This document shows, one piece after another, positions 18,098-26,159 of a stretch of DNA of 64,000 bases. Position 1 is the first letter of the stretch; the number at the start of each line of letters is the position of its first letter. Below the pieces are notes generated by a model. It was not told where the DNA came from. It worked only from the letters and a program-made list of their open reading frames with translations, and searched no databases. The position numbers and the translations under genes are program-made. Source of the stretch: Streptomyces coeruleorubidus (lineage in GTDB: Bacteria > Actinomycetota > Actinomycetes > Streptomycetales > Streptomycetaceae); the NCBI RefSeq assembly GCF_028885415.1, contig NZ_CP118527.1:4464001-4528000 (forward strand). Reading direction: 5' to 3'.

Positions 18098-18535
18098 ATG
18101 CCGTGGTTCGTATGGCTGCTCGCCGCCGGGGTGCTGGGTGCCGCGGAGTTCTTCACCCTGACACTGGTCTTCGGGCTGCTGGCGGGCGCTGCGTTGGTGG
18201 CCGCCGTAGTCGCAGGTGTGGGCATCGGCGTCGTCGGCCAACTCGTCGCCTTCGCGATAGCAGCGGCAGCGGGCCTCGTCATCGTCCGTCCCGTCGCGCT
18301 GCGGCACATGGCACAGCGGCCCCTCACACGCGAGGGCAGTGACGCGCTGATCGGCAAGCGGGCCGAGGTCGTGCAGGAGGTCACTGCAACCCACGGTCTG
18401 ATCAAGCTCTCCGGTGAGGAATGGTCCGCCCGCGCCCTCGACGAGAGCCATGTGATCCCGGTGGGAGCGCTGGTGGACGTCATGGAGATCGAAGGCGCCA
18501 CGGCCATCGTCTACCCCCGCGAGCTCCTTCCGTGA
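18098..18535 (+). CDS. NfeD-family membrane protein
   Basis: A 145-residue NfeD protein. It has three closely packed hydrophobic segments (about 3-70), then an OB-fold-like soluble domain (80-145) with LIGKRAEVVQEVTATHG and GEEWSARALDESHVIPVGA, a good match to the NfeD C-terminal domain. NfeD proteins work as partners of SPFH/stomatin proteins in membrane quality control. The SPFH gene starts 30 bp downstream, so the pair is one operon. ATG 18098 is preceded by AAGGAGGGCG. Confidence 0.88.
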   Translation: MPWFVWLLAAGVLGAAEFFTLTLVFGLLAGAALVAAVVAGVGIGVVGQLVAFAIAAAAGLVIVRPVALRHMAQRPLTREGSDALIGKRAEVVQEVTATHGLIKLSGEEWSARALDESHVIPVGALVDVMEIEGATAIVYPRELLP

Positions 18536-18565
18536 ACGGCTGACACACAGCAACGGAGGCACACT

Positions 18566-19669
18566 GTGGATCCAGTTGTCATCCTCACTCTTGTGGCGGC
18601 CCTCGTCGTCGTCTTCCTCGTGGCCTCCACCGTGCGGATCATCCCGCAGGCCCGCCGCTACAACATCGAGCGGTTCGGCCGGTACCGCCGGACGCTGCAA
18701 CCCGGCCTGAATTTCGTCGTGCCGGTGGCCGACCGCGTCAACACCAAACTCGACGTGCGCGAGCAGGTCTATTCCTCCGACCCCAGGCCGGTGATCACCG
18801 AGGACAACCTCGTGGTGAACATCGACACCGTCCTCTACTACCAGATCACCGACCCGAGAGCGGCGGCCTACGAGGTCGCCGACTACCTGCAAGCGATCGA
18901 CCAGCTCACCGTGACCACACTGCGCAACGTCATCGGCAGCATGGACCTGGAGGAGACGCTCACCTCACGCGAGGAGATCAACTCCCGGCTGCGCGCCGTA
19001 CTCGACGACGCCACCGGCAAGTGGGGCATCCGCGTCAACCGCGTCGAGATCAAGGCCATCGATCCACCGCACACCATCAAGGAAGCGATGGAGAAGCAGA
19101 TGCGGGCCGAGCGGGACAAGCGCGCGGCCATCCTGCACGCAGAAGGGGATCGGCAAGCCAAGATCCTGACCGCGGAGGGCACGAAGCAGAAGGACATCCT
19201 GGAGGCACAGGGCACGCAGCAAGCCATGATCTTGCGGGCGGACGGCGAGGCGAAGGCGGTGGAGCGTGTCTTCCAGGCCGTCCATCGCAACAATGCCGAC
19301 CCGAAGATCCTGGCCTACAAGTACCTCGAGACGCTTCCGCACTTGGCGAAGAGCGACAACAACACGTTCTGGGTGATCCCGGGGGAGCTGACCGAGGCAG
19401 TTCGCGCCGTCACCAGCGCGTTCGGCGATCAGTCAACGATGGGGCTTCCCGAATCTGCGCGACCGGAGGGAACAACCACTACCGACGGCGCGTCGGACGA
19501 AGGCGGGACTGCGGAGCTCGAGGGAGGCTCGGCGCTTTCGCTCGACGCTGCCGCGGCTGCTGATGAGGTCGCAAAGCAGGCCGCCGCCGTAGTGAGCGAC
19601 GCGAAGGCCGAGGCCGAGGCTGCGAGGGCGCCCCAGGTGCCGGGCCGGGGGCAGACGTCCGGCGACTGA
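18566..19669 (+). CDS. SPFH/Band 7 (stomatin-like) protein
   Basis: A 367-residue protein with one N-terminal membrane anchor (about 4-24) and a Band 7/SPFH domain: RIIPQARRYNIERFGRYRRT, GLNFVVPVADRVNTKLDVRE, and GIRVNRVEIKAIDPPHTIKE. A long charged coiled coil follows (MEKQMRAERDKRAAILHAEG through about 250), then a low-complexity A/E/T-rich tail. These proteins oligomerise in membrane microdomains and associate with NfeD. GTG 18566, with GGAGG upstream. Intact, in contrast to the broken genes on both sides. Confidence 0.92.
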   Translation: MDPVVILTLVAALVVVFLVASTVRIIPQARRYNIERFGRYRRTLQPGLNFVVPVADRVNTKLDVREQVYSSDPRPVITEDNLVVNIDTVLYYQITDPRAAAYEVADYLQAIDQLTVTTLRNVIGSMDLEETLTSREEINSRLRAVLDDATGKWGIRVNRVEIKAIDPPHTIKEAMEKQMRAERDKRAAILHAEGDRQAKILTAEGTKQKDILEAQGTQQAMILRADGEAKAVERVFQAVHRNNADPKILAYKYLETLPHLAKSDNNTFWVIPGELTEAVRAVTSAFGDQSTMGLPESARPEGTTTTDGASDEGGTAELEGGSALSLDAAAAADEVAKQAAAVVSDAKAEAEAARAPQVPGRGQTSGD

Positions 19670-19735
19670 GCCCACCCGCGGGCTGTCGCCAGGACCGCCG
19701 TGACGCGGCTGAGCGGCGGCGACAGACGCCACGGG

Positions 19736-19925
19736 CGACGACCCGCTGCGGCGCCGCCGACCTGCCGGCCTGCCCCCTCCTGGCTCGCGACCGGCTGCCG
19801 CTCCTGATCTTCGCCTGGAACGCACCACACCCTGACCGGCACCGATCCCACCGACCCGAGCCACCGCTACACCCTGCAGCCATCGGCGCCCGCATCCTCG
19901 ACTGGCCGACCAGACCCCTGCGATC
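19736..19925 (+). pseudogene. PucR-type regulator remnant (second copy)
   Basis: Sequence equivalent to the 3' end of the regulator at 16270-17315. GCCGCCGACCTG...CTGGCTCGCGACCGG corresponds to AADLLVFPVLARDR. Then, after an internal deletion of about 170 bp, ERxHTLTGTDPTDPxHRYTL and GARILDWPTRPL follow (19816-19925, well over 80% identical at DNA level to 17200-17315). The 5' three quarters of the gene are absent. Confidence 0.65.
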
Positions 19926-20166
19926 CGCAGACCGGTCCGCCGAGGGGAATCCCCGGCGGCCCTTCCCCCCACGACGCATCCGATGACTGGTGGAGGCGAC
20001 GCCGGTACAGTCTGTAGTGGCGCGCGCGCCCGGAAGTCCGGTCGGCAGTTCACGAGATCTCGACTACGCGCCGACTCTGGCGAGTCCTGGGCATGCGGCA
20101 GGTGTAGCCCGCACCGCCGAGTTCGCGACTTCCTCCTCCGGGTCGGCTGAAGAGAGGAGACCGTGC

Positions 20167-20609
20167 ATGCGAGCACGTGACCTGGCCGAGCCGTATCCGG
20201 CGGTCTCCGCCGACGACGACGCGGTGACGGCGGCTCGGTTGTTCGTAGAACGGCGGCTCCCGGCGTTGCTGGTCCTTGATACCGATCAGCGGCCGTACGC
20301 GATCGTGCCGGGATCACAGCTGCTGCGCGTCGTGCTCCCGGACTACGTTCTGGAGGATTCCGCGCAGGCCCTTGCCCTTGACTCCGAGTTGGGAAGCTGG
20401 AGGGACTCACCGTCGCCCAGTGGCTGCCGGGCCGCCGCACCCTGCCGACCGTCGTCGGGCCGGATACGGGTGTCGCACAGATCGCCGCGCTGATGATCCG
20501 TACGCACACGCCGCTGGTAGCGGTCGTCGAGAGCGACGGCCAGGAAACGCGGACGGTGGGGGCGATCACGGCGGCCCGGCTGATGGACCACTTCCTCACA
20601 CAGGGATGA
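20167..20609 (+). pseudogene. CBS-domain protein with a frameshift
   Basis: ATG 20167 follows GAGAGGAG. The first frame reads MRARDLAEPYPAVSADDDAV and VEERRLPALLVL-type CBS sequence (RRLPALLVLDTDQRPYAIVP) to about 20395. The second CBS repeat continues in another frame (GLTVAQWLPGRRTLPTVV, THTPLVAVVES, TVGAITAARLMDHF) to TGA 20607-20609. Repaired length is about 147 residues. CBS pairs bind adenosine nucleotides, and such genes often accompany antiporters; this one converges on the antiporter operon at 20660-22671. One base lost or gained separates it from an intact gene, so a base-call error is possible. Confidence 0.65.
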
Positions 20610-20659
20610 GGCGGGGGCAGAGGACATCGGCGATCACCTCACCGCCGCGCTGCCCTGAG

Positions 20660-20923
20660 TCAGTCGGTACGACCGCGCCGCCTGACTGCCATGCGCCACG
20701 CCAGGTAAACGATACTCACCGGCCACAACACGATCAGCACCGTGAGGGTGAAGGCGCTGGACGCAGTGTGCAGTTCCGTATCCCGGCGCCACGCTGGACT
20801 GCGCCGCAGCACCCTGGGCAGGTTCCGGGCGATCCCGATGACGCCACCGAGATAGACGGCCAGGGCGGCGAGCACCAGGACGGTGTCCCGCTGCGTCAGT
20901 GCCGCCCACACGTCCTCCGTCAT
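20660..20923 (-). CDS. Small membrane protein at the end of the antiporter operon
   Basis: An 87-residue frame with two hydrophobic segments (about 13-32 and 55-77) ending in a basic tail (RMAVRRRGRTD). Its ATG at 20923 overlaps the antiporter stop by four bases, so it is co-translated with it. No family is recognised. It could be a small accessory subunit of the antiporter. The copy-1 antiporter at 14975 lacks such a neighbour. Confidence 0.6.
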   Translation of the reverse strand: MTEDVWAALTQRDTVLVLAALAVYLGGVIGIARNLPRVLRRSPAWRRDTELHTASSAFTLTVLIVLWPVSIVYLAWRMAVRRRGRTD

Positions 20924-22179
20924 GACCGGCCGACCGTGCCCTGATCGTCCACCGCTTCACTCGGCTCCGCATACAACTCCCCACCCTCGGACGGTGCGCT
21001 GCCCGCGGGTACGGACTTGCCGAATCGGCTCGTCAGCCGCAGAGCCACGGGTTCGGTGTAGCGGGCGGTGAGCGGGCCGAGGATGACCAGGATCAGTACG
21101 TAGGCCGTGGCCAGCGGGCCCAGGGAGGGCTCGATGCCGGCGGTGACGGCGAGCCCGGCGATCACGATGGAGAACTCGCCGCGAGCGACCAGCGTGCCGC
21201 CCGCCCGCCAGCGGCCCTTGGCCGAGACGCCGGCCCGCTTCGCCGCCCAGTAACCGGTGGCGATCTTCGTGGCCGCGGTGATCACGGCCAGGACGAGCGC
21301 GGGCACCAGCACCGGTGGAATGCTCGACGGGTCGGTGTGCAGGCCGAAGAAGACGAAGAACACCGCGGCGAACAGGTCCCGCAGCGGGGCCAGGAGGTTA
21401 TGGGCGCCCTCGGCGACCTCGCCGGACAGGGCGATGCCGACCAGGAAGGCCCCGACGGCCGCGGAGACCTGCAGCTCCTGTGCAACTCCCGCGACCAGCA
21501 GGGTCAGGCCGAGCACCACCAGCAGCAGCTTCTCGGGGTCGTCGCTGGAAACGAACCGGGAGATGTGCCGCCCGTAACGCACCGCCAGCACCAGCACCAG
21601 CCCGGCCGCACCGAGCGCGATGGCCAGCGTGACACTGCCCGCCGCGAGACTCGTCCCGGCCAGCAACGCGGTGATGATCGGCAGGTAGACGGCCATGGAG
21701 AGGTCTTCCAGGACCAGGATGCTCAGGATGACCGGCGTCTCCCGGTTGCCGACCCGCCCGAGATCACCAAGTACCTTGGCGATCACACCGGATGAGGAGA
21801 TCCAGGTCACCCCGGCCAGCACCACCGCCGCCACCGGCCCCCAGCCGAGCAGCAAGGCCATCGCGGCCCCGGGCAGGGCGTTGAGCGTGGCGTCGACGAG
21901 ACCGGCCGGGTACTGGGTCTTGAGGTTGGAGACCAGGTCGCTGGCGGTGTACTCCAGGCCCAGCATGAGCAGCAGCAGGATCACGCCGATCTCGGCGCCG
22001 ATCGCCACGAACTCCTCACTGGTGTCCAGTGGGAGCAGTCCCCCCTGGCCGAAGGCGAGCCCGGCCAGCAGGTACAAGGGGATCGGTGAGAACTGGAAGC
22101 GTCCGGCGAACCGGCCCAGCAGCCCCAGACCGAGGATGATCGCGCCGAACTCGATCAGGAAGATCGCAGAGGAGTGCAC
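20920..22179 (-). CDS. CPA2-family cation/proton antiporter (copy 2, KhtU-like)
   Basis: A 419-residue paralogue of the 14975-16192 antiporter, collinear throughout and identical over many stretches (ELQVSAAVGAFLVGIALSGE, WISSSGVIAKVLGDL). About 12-13 membrane spans, with the acidic pair in VLEDLSMAVYLPI. Immediately upstream on the same strand is a TrkA-C regulatory subunit gene (6-bp gap), the arrangement of the KhtTU K+/H+ antiporter. Downstream a small membrane protein overlaps by 4 bp. The likely role is K+ efflux under alkaline or electrophile stress, as in KhtTU; the ion is inferred. Confidence 0.9.
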   Translation of the reverse strand: MHSSAIFLIEFGAIILGLGLLGRFAGRFQFSPIPLYLLAGLAFGQGGLLPLDTSEEFVAIGAEIGVILLLLMLGLEYTASDLVSNLKTQYPAGLVDATLNALPGAAMALLLGWGPVAAVVLAGVTWISSSGVIAKVLGDLGRVGNRETPVILSILVLEDLSMAVYLPIITALLAGTSLAAGSVTLAIALGAAGLVLVLAVRYGRHISRFVSSDDPEKLLLVVLGLTLLVAGVAQELQVSAAVGAFLVGIALSGEVAEGAHNLLAPLRDLFAAVFFVFFGLHTDPSSIPPVLVPALVLAVITAATKIATGYWAAKRAGVSAKGRWRAGGTLVARGEFSIVIAGLAVTAGIEPSLGPLATAYVLILVILGPLTARYTEPVALRLTSRFGKSVPAGSAPSEGGELYAEPSEAVDDQGTVGRS

Positions 22180-22185
22180 CGCGGA

Positions 22186-22671
22186 TCACTCCCGTCCGAG
22201 TATCGCCGCGGCGGCCTCGGCGCCCTCACGGGTGCCGATCACGATCAGAGTGTCCCCGCCGGCCAGCCGGAAGTCCGGCCCCGGCGACGGGATCGCCTCG
22301 GCCCGCCGCAGCACCGCCACGATCGACACACCGGTCTCCGTACGCATCCGGGTCTCGCCCAGCAGCCGCCCGTTCCAGTGCGACGTCGCCGACAGCTCGA
22401 TCCGCTCGGCCACCAGCCCCAACTCGGTCGTCGACAGCAGGCTCGGACTGTGATGGGCCGGCATGAGCGCGTCGATCAGGGCCGCCGCCTCTCCCGACGT
22501 CAGCCGCACCGACAGCGCGCAGGCGTCCGGATCGTCCTTGCGGTACGCGCTCAGCGTCCGCGACCCGTCCCGGTGCGCCACCACCGACAGAGGACGCTGC
22601 TCCCGCGTGGTCAGGTCGTAGCGAACCCCGATCCCCGGCAACGGCGTACTGCTCATGCGCGCAGCGCCCAT
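22186..22671 (-). CDS. Antiporter regulatory subunit with TrkA-C domain (KhtT-like)
   Basis: A 161-residue soluble protein. Residues 1-70 form an N-terminal domain (GIGVRYDLTTREQRPLSVVA, HRDGSRTLSAYRKDDP) typical of cation:proton antiporter regulatory subunits. Residues 90-160 are a TrkA-C/RCK_C domain (HWNGRLLGETRMRTETGVSI, then GGDTLIVIGTREGAEAAAA). In the family this subunit gates the antiporter in response to ligands such as cyclic di-AMP or nucleotides. ATG 22671 is preceded by GGGAGAC. First gene of the three-gene operon. Confidence 0.88.
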   Translation of the reverse strand: MGAARMSSTPLPGIGVRYDLTTREQRPLSVVAHRDGSRTLSAYRKDDPDACALSVRLTSGEAAALIDALMPAHHSPSLLSTTELGLVAERIELSATSHWNGRLLGETRMRTETGVSIVAVLRRAEAIPSPGPDFRLAGGDTLIVIGTREGAEAAAAILGRE

Positions 22672-22874
22672 GACTGTCTCCCATGTCTGGTTCCGGCGTT
22701 TCTTTGGGAAAAGTTTGATGACACCCTAGCGAGCGCCCGGAATTCGGCCTTCGCCAGCTCCGTCTCCAGCCGGCTGGGGAACGAGCCGCGTCCGGTTGCT
22801 GCGGCACCGAAGCCGCAGGGACGGCTGGCGTGTGCCTCTCTGCCTGGACGGGGAGCACCGGAAGGAATCGAAGC

Positions 22875-23318
22875 GTGATCGAGTGGGTGTCACTCAGCAC
22901 CGGGGCCCGGCCCGTCCCCCGCCCCGCGCCGACACCGCTGGTGTGGGCCGCGGCCTTCGGCGGCGCGCTGCTGCTGGTGGCACTCCTCAACGCTCTTGCC
23001 GGTACGGACCGGCCCTCGCTCGCCCTGGCCGGACTCTCCCTGCTGGCCGCGCTGCTGGGCTTGTGCGCACGCTTCACCGCGGCCCCCGGCACAGCCGTAC
23101 TGTGCTGGCTCTTCCTCAACGGCTTCGCCATCCCGCCCGCCGGCACCCTCACCTGGGCCGGGCAACGCGACACGCTCTGGCTCACCTGCCTGCTCGCCGC
23201 AACCCTCATCGGCACGGTACTGGCCCGCCTGACCCACGCCCGTGCGGCCTACCGTCGCGTCACGGCAGGCATCGGCCCCGCCGCAACAGAACCGGACCAT
23301 GAACCGCGCGGCTACTGA
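22875..23318 (+). CDS. Four-span membrane protein resembling a DUF4118 sensor domain
   Basis: From GTG 22875 (GGAAGGAA upstream) a 147-residue protein with four hydrophobic segments between about 18 and 125. The pattern (LLAALLGLCARF, then VLCWLFLNGFAIPPAGTLTW) resembles the four-helix DUF4118 membrane domain of KdpD-type sensor kinases, but there is no kinase part. It is divergent from the KhtT-like gene and shares its 200-bp upstream region. The function is unknown; it could be a stand-alone relic of a K+-sensing kinase. Confidence 0.55.
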   Translation: MIEWVSLSTGARPVPRPAPTPLVWAAAFGGALLLVALLNALAGTDRPSLALAGLSLLAALLGLCARFTAAPGTAVLCWLFLNGFAIPPAGTLTWAGQRDTLWLTCLLAATLIGTVLARLTHARAAYRRVTAGIGPAATEPDHEPRGY

Positions 23319-23359
23319 AGCTCAAGGGGCACAGCTACGCGGGGGTCTGTCAAAAGAGC

Positions 23360-23387
23360 GGCTCTGTCCCGATTACGGGACAGAGCC
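23360..23387. terminator. Hairpin after the four-span membrane protein gene
   Basis: Perfect 12-bp stem GGCTCTGTCCCG / CGGGACAGAGCC with a 4-base ATTA loop, 40 bp after the stop at 23318. It has no strong T-run. The rest of 23388-23774 holds no gene I can support. Confidence 0.65.
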
Positions 23388-23774
23388 AACGTTTTACAGT
23401 CCCGCCCGGAATGCTTGTGCCTCTGTCGGTGCGGTTGCCCGTCGTCTGGTCGACCGACGGGCGCACGATGCGCTGCCATCCGCGGTCCGGGAGTTCCTGT
23501 TGGAGCAGCTCGAGCACCGCGACGACCACAGGTGCGCCGGACCCGCCGGGCCCACGGCCGGCTCCTGGCCGGCGAGGGCCACGACGAGGAGGCCATCGAG
23601 GTATTGAGGAGGCCGGGGTGGCCTGGTAGGCGACCCGCCATGAGGGTCAACGCCTGTTCCTGGAGCGAAGCGCTCGTCGCTGGGACTGGCTCTTCCACCG
23701 CAGACGCCGGGCGCTGCACTGAAGCCATCACCACCTGGGCTCTTCGAGCCTTTGGTGCTATCATCTTTGGCACC

Positions 23775-24122
23775 ATGTTGCTAAGGCTGAACACTGCGGA
23801 CAATCGCCCCCTGCATGAGCAGGTGGCGGGTGCGATCCGACGTGCCATTGCTGAGGGGGAGTGTGAGCCGGGTGATCGGCTTCCCCCAGCACGGGACCTC
23901 TCCCAGGCGCTGGGAATCAACGTGAATACGGTGCTGCGTGGTCTTCGAGCGCTGCGTGACGAGGGAGTGCTGGAGTTCCGGCGCGGCAGAGGCGTGACGG
24001 TGGCCCATGGGGCGGCTGAACGCTCGGCGTTGCTGGATCGCGTCCGTGATGTCGTGGCCGACGCGGCGCGCCTCGGATACAGCAAGAACGATCTCATCGA
24101 CATGATCAGGGGGATTTCGTGA
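23775..24122 (+). CDS. GntR-family (YtrA-type) regulator of the SDP-like locus
   Basis: A 115-residue protein consisting of a winged helix-turn-helix (PLHEQVAGAIRRAIAEGECE, PGDRLPPARDLSQALGINVN, TVLRGLRALRDEGVLEFRRG) and a short C-terminal helical tail. It has no effector domain, the compact architecture of YtrA-type GntR regulators that control adjacent membrane-protein genes. Its stop overlaps the GTG of the DUF1648 gene (GTGA), so the two are co-translated. By analogy with sdpR-sdpI of Bacillus it probably controls its own operon and perhaps the toxin genes. Start ATG 23775 by similarity; no strong ribosome binding site. Confidence 0.85.
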   Translation: MLLRLNTADNRPLHEQVAGAIRRAIAEGECEPGDRLPPARDLSQALGINVNTVLRGLRALRDEGVLEFRRGRGVTVAHGAAERSALLDRVRDVVADAARLGYSKNDLIDMIRGIS

Positions 24123-25105
24123 CCGACCGTGCGGGACGCAGGAGCGCTGCGGCGTGGGGTGTCACCGGCTGGGTGTTAGGGATCCTGGCGTTGCTGGTGG
24201 CGTTGCCCCTTGTCGCCGACAGCCGGCTTCCGAACCGGCTGGCGACGCACTGGGACGCCGGCTCGGGCAAGCCCGACAGTTCAATGCCTTTGTGGGCCGC
24301 GTCGCTCTTCCCGGCGCTGATCTGGGGGGTGGCAGCGGCGCTTGTGGCACTGGTGTGGTGGCGGGCCCGTGTCACTTCGAGTGGCGGAGTAGGGGGGTGG
24401 GTCGGCGCGACGCTCGGGTTCGGGGGTGTGATGCTCCTGGGCGGCCAGGCGTCTATCGTGCGGGCGAATCTGGACCATGCGGACTGGCGCGAGGCGGACT
24501 CGGTGACGGTCTCTGTCGTCGTGACGCTCGTAGCGGCTGTTGGCGTGGGCGCGGCCGCCTTGCTGGCCAGTCGCCGCACTCCGGCCGTGGTGCCGACAGG
24601 AGGTGGACCGACCATGGAGATTCCCGCAGGAGAGCGCTTCGTGTGGCTCTCCCGCACGTCCAACCCCTGGCTCCATGCGACAGCCGCCGTGACAGGTGTC
24701 GTAGCAGTGGCCGCCATCGTAGCGGGACTGGGGGGTTTGATGGGGGCTGAGGCTGCACTGCTGGCCGGGCCGTTCGCTCTGGCCTCTGTCCTGGTGCTCG
24801 GCTTCGCCTCGGTGCAGGCACGGGTCAGTGAGCGAGGTCTGGAGGTGGCCTTCGGGCCGCTGGGCTGGCCGGCGCGACGTTGGGCGGCCGATGGCATTGC
24901 CTCTGCCCGCGTCGAGACACGTACGCCTTCCCAGGTCGGTGGCTGGGGATACCGGCTGAGCGGGCTGGGCACAACTGTGATGCTGCGCAGCGGTGAGTGT
25001 CTGGTAATCCGCACCCACAATGGCAAGGACTTTGCGGTCAGTGTCGATGATGCCGAGCGCGGAGCTGCCCTCCTTAACTCCTTGAACGCTCAACGTTCAA
25101 GTTGA
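24119..25105 (+). CDS. DUF1648 membrane protein, candidate SdpI-like immunity protein
   Basis: A 328-residue membrane protein with about six hydrophobic segments. The N-terminal part carries the DUF1648 signature: a first span (VLGILALLVALPLVA) followed by LPNRLATHWDAGSGKPD. The C-terminal ~110 residues form a soluble PH-like region (LEVAFGPLGWPARRW, VLRSG-type strand, KDFAVSVDDAERGAALLNSL). DUF1648 is the N-terminal domain of SdpI, the immunity and signalling protein of the SDP toxin. The position directly before sdpC/A/B-like genes supports immunity here. It lacks a recognisable second SdpI domain, so homology is partial. GTG 24119 is coupled to the GntR gene. Confidence 0.75.
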   Translation: MTDRAGRRSAAAWGVTGWVLGILALLVALPLVADSRLPNRLATHWDAGSGKPDSSMPLWAASLFPALIWGVAAALVALVWWRARVTSSGGVGGWVGATLGFGGVMLLGGQASIVRANLDHADWREADSVTVSVVVTLVAAVGVGAAALLASRRTPAVVPTGGGPTMEIPAGERFVWLSRTSNPWLHATAAVTGVVAVAAIVAGLGGLMGAEAALLAGPFALASVLVLGFASVQARVSERGLEVAFGPLGWPARRWAADGIASARVETRTPSQVGGWGYRLSGLGTTVMLRSGECLVIRTHNGKDFAVSVDDAERGAALLNSLNAQRSS

Positions 25106-25110
25106 TAGCC

Positions 25111-25148
25111 GGTCCTGGCCAGGTGATCCCCCGCACCTGGCCAGGACC
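25111..25148. terminator. Strong hairpin between immunity and toxin operons
   Basis: Perfect 15-bp stem GGTCCTGGCCAGGTG / CACCTGGCCAGGACC, loop of 8, followed by CTTTCT. It ends the GntR-DUF1648 transcript, so the toxin genes need their own promoter in 25150-25400. Confidence 0.85.
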
Positions 25149-25400
25149 CTTTCTGAGCGATCGCCCCTACCCCGCTCTCTGGCGACGAGTCAAGCGAAAT
25201 TTCAAGTCCGCAACCGCTGTTCGGCCACTGAAGCGGGAGAACTCTGGGGGCGGTATTCGGTCAAGCTGTTACTGATCGCTGCCAGTGCTTGTGCGGTACT
25301 GATCAAATATGTGAGGCTCTCGATCGCGCACCGGGGGGTATGCGTGTCGACCGCACGCATGTGGGCCCCTCGGGCATTCCATCGATTCGAGGGGAACGAG

Positions 25401-26072
25401 TTGAACATCAAACAGCGGGGAATCCTAGGTGTGGCCGGCCTTACTGCAGCGGCCCTGTGCGTGGCTGCCGCACCGATGGCAACCGCAGACACCTTCGGTG
25501 CATCCGACAGAACGGCCGTCGCCGCGCCCGCAGTATCCGCCAAGACCGACGGTGAGAACGTCTTCCGCGGACTCTTCTTCGCCCAGGGCCAGGTGGGCAA
25601 GGACCTCTCCAAGCTGGAGCTGTTCTCCGAGGCCCGCAAGCACGTCGACAACGACACACCGGAGGAGATCCGTGCCTCCAACGTGGTGATCGAGCTGATC
25701 AACAAGCGGTCCCCGAGCTTCTTCGCCGACCTCAGCGAGAAGGCCCGCAGCGGTGACCCGCGCCAGGTCGAGAAGGCCGTCACCGACGCCCAGAACATGC
25801 TGCTGGCCGTCGCCAAGGACAACAAGTCGGCCACTCCCGTCGAGGACGGGCAGCTCTGCGGCGTCACCGTCGCGGTCGGCGCAGCAGTCGTGCATGTCGC
25901 GGCCGTGTTCACGGCAGCCGGCGCTGCCGTCACGGTCACCGTCGCCGTAGGCGCGAACTTCGTGAAGGCCAAGAACTGGTTCTGGAGCGCGGAGCCCACT
26001 ACGGGTGACGACACGCCGCTGTCGCACGACGAGGCCGTCGCGCAGGTCACGAAGGCGCTCAACGCCGCCTAA
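25401..26072 (+). CDS. sdpC: SdpC-like sporulation-delaying toxin precursor
   Basis: A 223-residue secreted protein. TTG 25401 (GAGGGGAACGAG before it) gives a clear signal peptide (lysine/arginine, then GILGVAGLTAAALCVAA, cleavage near ATA-D). The middle has SdpC-family features: GLFFAQGQVGKDLSKL and an alpha-helical region. The C-terminal third has a single cysteine (QLCGVTVAVGAAVVHVAA) opening two adjoining hydrophobic stretches up to KNWFWS. In B. subtilis the mature SDP toxin is a hydrophobic peptide cut from this region. The Bacillus toxin has a disulfide; only one cysteine is seen here in the mature part. A hydrophilic tail (TTGDDTPLSHDEAVAQV) would be removed. Confidence 0.8.
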   Translation: MNIKQRGILGVAGLTAAALCVAAAPMATADTFGASDRTAVAAPAVSAKTDGENVFRGLFFAQGQVGKDLSKLELFSEARKHVDNDTPEEIRASNVVIELINKRSPSFFADLSEKARSGDPRQVEKAVTDAQNMLLAVAKDNKSATPVEDGQLCGVTVAVGAAVVHVAAVFTAAGAAVTVTVAVGANFVKAKNWFWSAEPTTGDDTPLSHDEAVAQVTKALNAA

Positions 26073-26159
26073 TGCACAGCGGGCGCGGGGAGGCTGCAGA
26101 CTCCCCGCGCCCGGCTCGCCCTTCCGCCGCTCCACACGGGCAGGGACCCAAACATCACC

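Noticed and set aside
23388..23774. Short plus-strand frame with LEQLEHRDDHRCAG-like sequence before the GntR gene
   Set aside because: Frames here lack ribosome binding sites and family resemblance; possibly a transposase or regulator scrap, but not supportable.
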